A stretch of DNA of 8,679 nt, from contig JAJWXI010000071.1 in assembly GCA_021641225.1 (NCBI GenBank), forward strand, positions 1-8,679. Direction: 5' to 3'. Within the stretch, counting starts at the first letter, position 1. Each line of letters starts with the position of its first letter. The position numbers and the translations under genes were made by a program. Below the pieces are notes generated by a model, which had not been told where the DNA came from, made no database searches, and worked only from the letters and a program-made list of their open reading frames with translations. The DNA is from Collinsella aerofaciens (lineage in GTDB: Bacteria > Actinomycetota > Coriobacteriia > Coriobacteriales > Coriobacteriaceae). Positions 6,057 through 8,679 of this stretch are shown in pieces.

Positions 6057-6076
6057 CGCTTTAGCTGAGCAAAGTG
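6057..6076. promoter_or_regulatory. Operator-like palindrome, copy C, at the aminotransferase promoter
   Basis: CGCTTTAGCTGAGCAAAGTG matches copy A of the importer at 16 of 20 positions, all differences being transitions, and it keeps the CTTTA/AAAG arms. It directly abuts the -10 box, the same register as copy B at the importer promoter. Binding here would block or contact RNA polymerase. Confidence 0.55.
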
Positions 6077-6085
6077 CCGCAGCAA

Positions 6086-6147
6086 TGTTGATTGGGGACA
6101 GACTTAAATGCGTGAAAACGCTCATTTAAGTCTGTCCCCAATCAACA
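6086..6147. repeat. Perfect 25-bp inverted repeat (REP/MITE-like)
   Basis: Arms 6086-6110 and 6123-6147 are perfectly complementary over 25 bp, around a 12-base loop that contains a small CGT-GAAA-ACG hairpin. The arms carry ATTGGGGACAGACTTAAATG. From memory, GGGGACAG/CTGTCCCC hairpins occur as dispersed repeats in many bacteria, some linked to REP-associated Y1 transposases. None is present here. It lies between the ftsH terminator and the aminotransferase promoter and has no T-tail. Confidence 0.9.
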
Positions 6148-6165
6148 GACGGTCCCATATCGCTC

Positions 6166-6201
6166 AAAAAAAGCCTCCACGGGTTTCCCCGCGGAGGCTT
6201 T
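6166..6201 (-). terminator. Intrinsic terminator of the hpt-ftsH operon
   Basis: On the minus strand AAAGCCTCC pairs with GGAGGCTTT, with a further CGGG/CCCG helix inside, followed by seven Ts (6172-6166). It starts 12 bases after the ftsH stop. This is the clearest rho-independent terminator in the window. Confidence 0.93.
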
Positions 6202-6212
6202 CGCTACAAGAA

Positions 6213-8351
6213 CTATTTGTCGGCGTCGGTGTTGCCGTCAGCGTTGACAGCATTGCCATCACCGGCATCCTCGGATGCGACGTCGGCATCCTCCTGCATA
6301 GCCGCCTGTGCAAAGGCCGCGGCATCAGCCGCCAGCTCCTCCTCGCTCATGCGAGGCGAGCACTTCTTGGTCGGCATGCCAGCCGCCTTGGCGTTGCGCT
6401 CCTCCTTGGCCGCCAGGATATCGCCCTCGCGCTCAAGGTAAGCGTCCCACTCGTTGTCGAGCAGGGCGTTCACGGCGTCACCCTCGACGGTCTCGCGCTC
6501 AAGCAGCACCTTGGCCATCAGATCGAGTTGATCGCGGCGGGCATCCAAAATCTCGACCGCACGGCGATGGGCCTCACGCATAATGCGCTGGACCTCGATG
6601 TCGATGCGACGCGCCGTCTCCTCGGAGTAATCCTGGTGATCGGCATAGTCGCGACCCAGGAACACCTGATGCTGCGCCTCGCCAAACACTTGCGTGCCCA
6701 GCTCCTCGCTCATGCCCAGACGCGTAACCATCTCGCGCGCCATCTTGGTCGCGCGTTCCAGGTCGTTGCTCGCACCCGACGTGATGTCATCGCACATGAG
6801 CTCCTCGGCGACGCGACCGCCCAAGAACACGGCAAGCTCGTCGAGCATCTCGTTCTTGGTCTTGAGGAAGTGATCCTCCTGCGGAAGCTGCAACGTGTAG
6901 CCCAGAGCCTGGCCGCGGCTGACAATCGAAATCTTATGAACCGGATCGGAATGCTCCAGGATGTGGCCCACCAAAGCGTGACCGCTCTCATGGTAGGCAA
7001 TCGTGGTGCGCTCGGCTTCGGTCATCACGCGACCCTTGCGTTGCGGTCCGGCAATCACGCGCTCCATCGACTCCTCGACCTCGTCCATCGAGATCACGGA
7101 ACGATGACGGCGAGCGGCCAGCAGCGCAGACTCGTTGAGCAGGTTCGCCAAATCGGCACCAGTAAAGCCAACGGTCATCTGGGCGAGCTTCTCAAACTTA
7201 ACGTCCTCGTCCATTGGCTTGTTCTCAGCATGCACGCGCAAGATCTGCTCGCGGCCCTTCACGTCCGGACGGTCGACCGTAACTTGACGATCAAAACGAC
7301 CGGGGCGCAGCAATGCCGGGTCCAGAATATCGGGGCGGTTGGTCGCGGCGATCAGGATGACCGACTCGCTTTCCTCAAAACCGTCCATCTCGACCAGCAG
7401 CTGGTTGAGCGTCTGCTCGCGCTCGTCGTGGCCGCCGCCCAAACCGGCTCCGCGCTGACGTCCCACGGCATCGATCTCGTCAATAAAGATGATTGACGGA
7501 GCCTGGGACTTGGCCTCCTTAAAAAGGTCGCGCACGCGGCTGGCGCCGACGCCCACGAACATCTCGACGAAGTCGGAACCCGAGATGCTAAAAAACGGCA
7601 CGCCCGCCTCGCCGGCAACGGCCTTAGCCAGCAGGGTCTTACCGGTACCCGGAGGGCCCACCAGCAAAACGCCGCGCGGAATCTTGGCACCCAGCTTGCG
7701 ATAGCGGTCCGGATCGCTCAGGAAGTCGCGGATCTCCTCGAGTTCCTCGACGGCCTCGTCCACGCCGGCAACATCCTCAAACTTGACCTTGGGACGCGTA
7801 GCCTCGTTGGTCTTGGCATTGGTCTTGCCAAACTGCATGTTCCTATTATTGGCGCCCATCATCTGGCGCATAAAGTAGAACATGATGGCGATCAGGGCAA
7901 TCGTCGGCAGCACGCTCATCGCCAAGTCGCCCCAAAAATCGGGGTCATTGGTGTTGACGATGTACTTGGTATCGGGGTGCTCCGCCATAAGCTCGGCAAG
8001 CGAATCGGAGCCGACATAGGTCGAGGAGAAGCTCTTGAGCTCGCTCGTATCGCCCTTGTCCTTTTTTGTCTTCCAGTAATGACCCGCCACGCTTCCGTCT
8101 TGAACCGTATAGGTCAAATCTTCGACGCGATCCTGCTTAATGGCGTTGACCATCTCGCTCGTCGCGAGCTTTACGGTATTGCTGGAATTGGCAAAGCCGG
8201 AGCCCATGTTAAAGAAGGCATAGCCCAGAAGCGCGCAAGCCAAAATAAAATACAGCCAGCCCGTACGCGTGGGCTTCTTGCCTCCGGGCATCCCCGGGAT
8301 CTTGGGCTCCCGGGGAGTCTGGGAATTGTTGTCGTTACGGTCGTCGGGCAT
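6213..8351 (-). CDS. ftsH: ATP-dependent zinc metalloprotease FtsH
   Basis: FtsH is a membrane-anchored hexameric AAA+ protease that extracts and degrades membrane and short-lived cytosolic proteins. The 712-residue protein has a Pro/Asn-rich N-tail, a first membrane helix (~31-49), an extracytoplasmic domain (~55-143) and a second helix (~145-163). The AAA+ module follows: Walker A GPPGTGKT (232-239), pore loop MFVG (264-267), Walker B IIFIDEIDA (287-295) and the second region of homology with RPGRFDR (349-355). The protease site is HESGH (454-458) with Asp 530 as probable third zinc ligand. The tail after ~645 is Ala- and acid-rich, longer than in E. coli. The start ATG lies one base after the hpt stop. 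The nearest GGAGG (in hpt) is 13 bases away, so translational coupling is likely. The strong terminator after it ends the operon. Confidence 0.98.
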   Translation of the reverse strand: MPDDRNDNNSQTPREPKIPGMPGGKKPTRTGWLYFILACALLGYAFFNMGSGFANSSNTVKLATSEMVNAIKQDRVEDLTYTVQDGSVAGHYWKTKKDKGDTSELKSFSSTYVGSDSLAELMAEHPDTKYIVNTNDPDFWGDLAMSVLPTIALIAIMFYFMRQMMGANNRNMQFGKTNAKTNEATRPKVKFEDVAGVDEAVEELEEIRDFLSDPDRYRKLGAKIPRGVLLVGPPGTGKTLLAKAVAGEAGVPFFSISGSDFVEMFVGVGASRVRDLFKEAKSQAPSIIFIDEIDAVGRQRGAGLGGGHDEREQTLNQLLVEMDGFEESESVILIAATNRPDILDPALLRPGRFDRQVTVDRPDVKGREQILRVHAENKPMDEDVKFEKLAQMTVGFTGADLANLLNESALLAARRHRSVISMDEVEESMERVIAGPQRKGRVMTEAERTTIAYHESGHALVGHILEHSDPVHKISIVSRGQALGYTLQLPQEDHFLKTKNEMLDELAVFLGGRVAEELMCDDITSGASNDLERATKMAREMVTRLGMSEELGTQVFGEAQHQVFLGRDYADHQDYSEETARRIDIEVQRIMREAHRRAVEILDARRDQLDLMAKVLLERETVEGDAVNALLDNEWDAYLEREGDILAAKEERNAKAAGMPTKKCSPRMSEEELAADAAAFAQAAMQEDADVASEDAGDGNAVNADGNTDADK

Positions 8352-8352
8352 C

Positions 8353-8679
8353 TTACGAATAAACCTCCGGTTTCAAAATGCCCAGATACGGAAGGTTACG
8401 ATAGCGCTCGGCATAGTCGAGGCCGTAGCCCACCACAAAGGCATCGGGGCAATGGGTTCCAACATACTTGGGCGTGACGGCCGAGGTACGGTCCTCAACG
8501 TCCTTCCACAGGAAGGCGGCAACCTCCAGAGAAGCGGGCTTGCGGCTCTCGAGGTTCTTCATCAGGTACTTGAGCGTCAGGCCCGAGTCCAGAATGTCCT
8601 CGACGATCAGCACGTCGCGACCGCGGATGTCGATATCCAGGTCCTTAATGATACGCACGATACCCGAGGACTTCACACC
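8353..8679 (-). CDS. hpt: Hypoxanthine (guanine) phosphoribosyltransferase, 3' part
   Basis: This purine-salvage enzyme joins hypoxanthine or guanine to PRPP to give IMP or GMP. Only the last 108 residues are inside; the N-terminus lies beyond the right edge and the frame stays open to the last base. The PRPP-binding motif VLIVEDILDSG is visible, with the two acidic residues E27-D28 and the catalytic base D31 (numbering from the window edge). KSSGIVRIIKDLD upstream and the C-terminal FVVGYGLDYAERYRNLPYLG are typical of bacterial Hpt. Linkage hpt-ftsH (often with tilS before them) is common in Gram-positive bacteria and supports the call. An internal GTG at 8676 is not the real start. Its TAA stop is one base from the ftsH ATG. 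Confidence 0.95.
   Translation of the reverse strand, partial: GVKSSGIVRIIKDLDIDIRGRDVLIVEDILDSGLTLKYLMKNLESRKPASLEVAAFLWKDVEDRTSAVTPKYVGTHCPDAFVVGYGLDYAERYRNLPYLGILKPEVYS

Noticed and set aside
6027..6125. In-frame N-terminal extension of the aminotransferase
   Set aside because: It covers the -10 box, the operator-like site and one arm of the inverted repeat; ATG 6026 has a clear ribosome site.
6108..7496. Open frame of about 460 codons on the plus strand opposite ftsH
   Set aside because: It is antisense to well-conserved FtsH, starts inside the 25-bp inverted repeat, crosses the terminator, and shows no family motif.

Overview
The window looks like chromosomal DNA of a moderately GC-rich, Gram-positive-type actinobacterium. 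The FtsH, Hpt and amino-acid ABC transporter sequences, the hpt-ftsH linkage and the long palindromes between genes fit a gut Coriobacteriia member such as Collinsella. That assignment is inferred from memory of the families; no search was run. There are no rRNA or tRNA genes, no CRISPR array and no recognisable transposase.

Layout. Positions 1-1976 (minus strand) hold a polar amino-acid ABC importer in the order lipoprotein binding protein, permease, ATPase; the ATPase runs off the left edge. An imperfect long hairpin separates the binding protein from the permease. Positions 1977-2327 are a divergent intergenic region with the importer promoter, two copies of an operator-like palindrome, a 147-bp element with perfect 39-bp inverted arms, and a promoter for the only plus-strand gene, an RlmD/RumA-type rRNA uracil-C5 methyltransferase (2328-3776). 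That gene converges on a PHP-family metallophosphatase (3855-4676, minus) across a shared hairpin terminator. Upstream lie a class I aminotransferase (4836-6026, minus), a 25-bp perfect inverted repeat, a canonical terminator, ftsH (6213-8351, minus), and the 3' part of hpt (8353-8679, minus), whose stop codon is one base from the ftsH start.

How the genes relate. hpt (purine salvage) and ftsH (membrane protein quality control) form the end of a widely conserved housekeeping operon that terminates at 6166-6201. The importer and the aminotransferase lie 4 kb apart with unrelated genes between them, yet both carry the same 20-bp imperfect palindrome at their promoters, placed directly against the -10 box in both. 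This suggests a small amino-acid regulon linking uptake to transamination, and it is the most interesting signal here. The remaining genes appear to be independent single-gene units.

No new multi-gene system such as a defence island or biosynthetic cluster is visible. What is unusual is in the non-coding DNA: three different long inverted repeats and the shared operator candidate.
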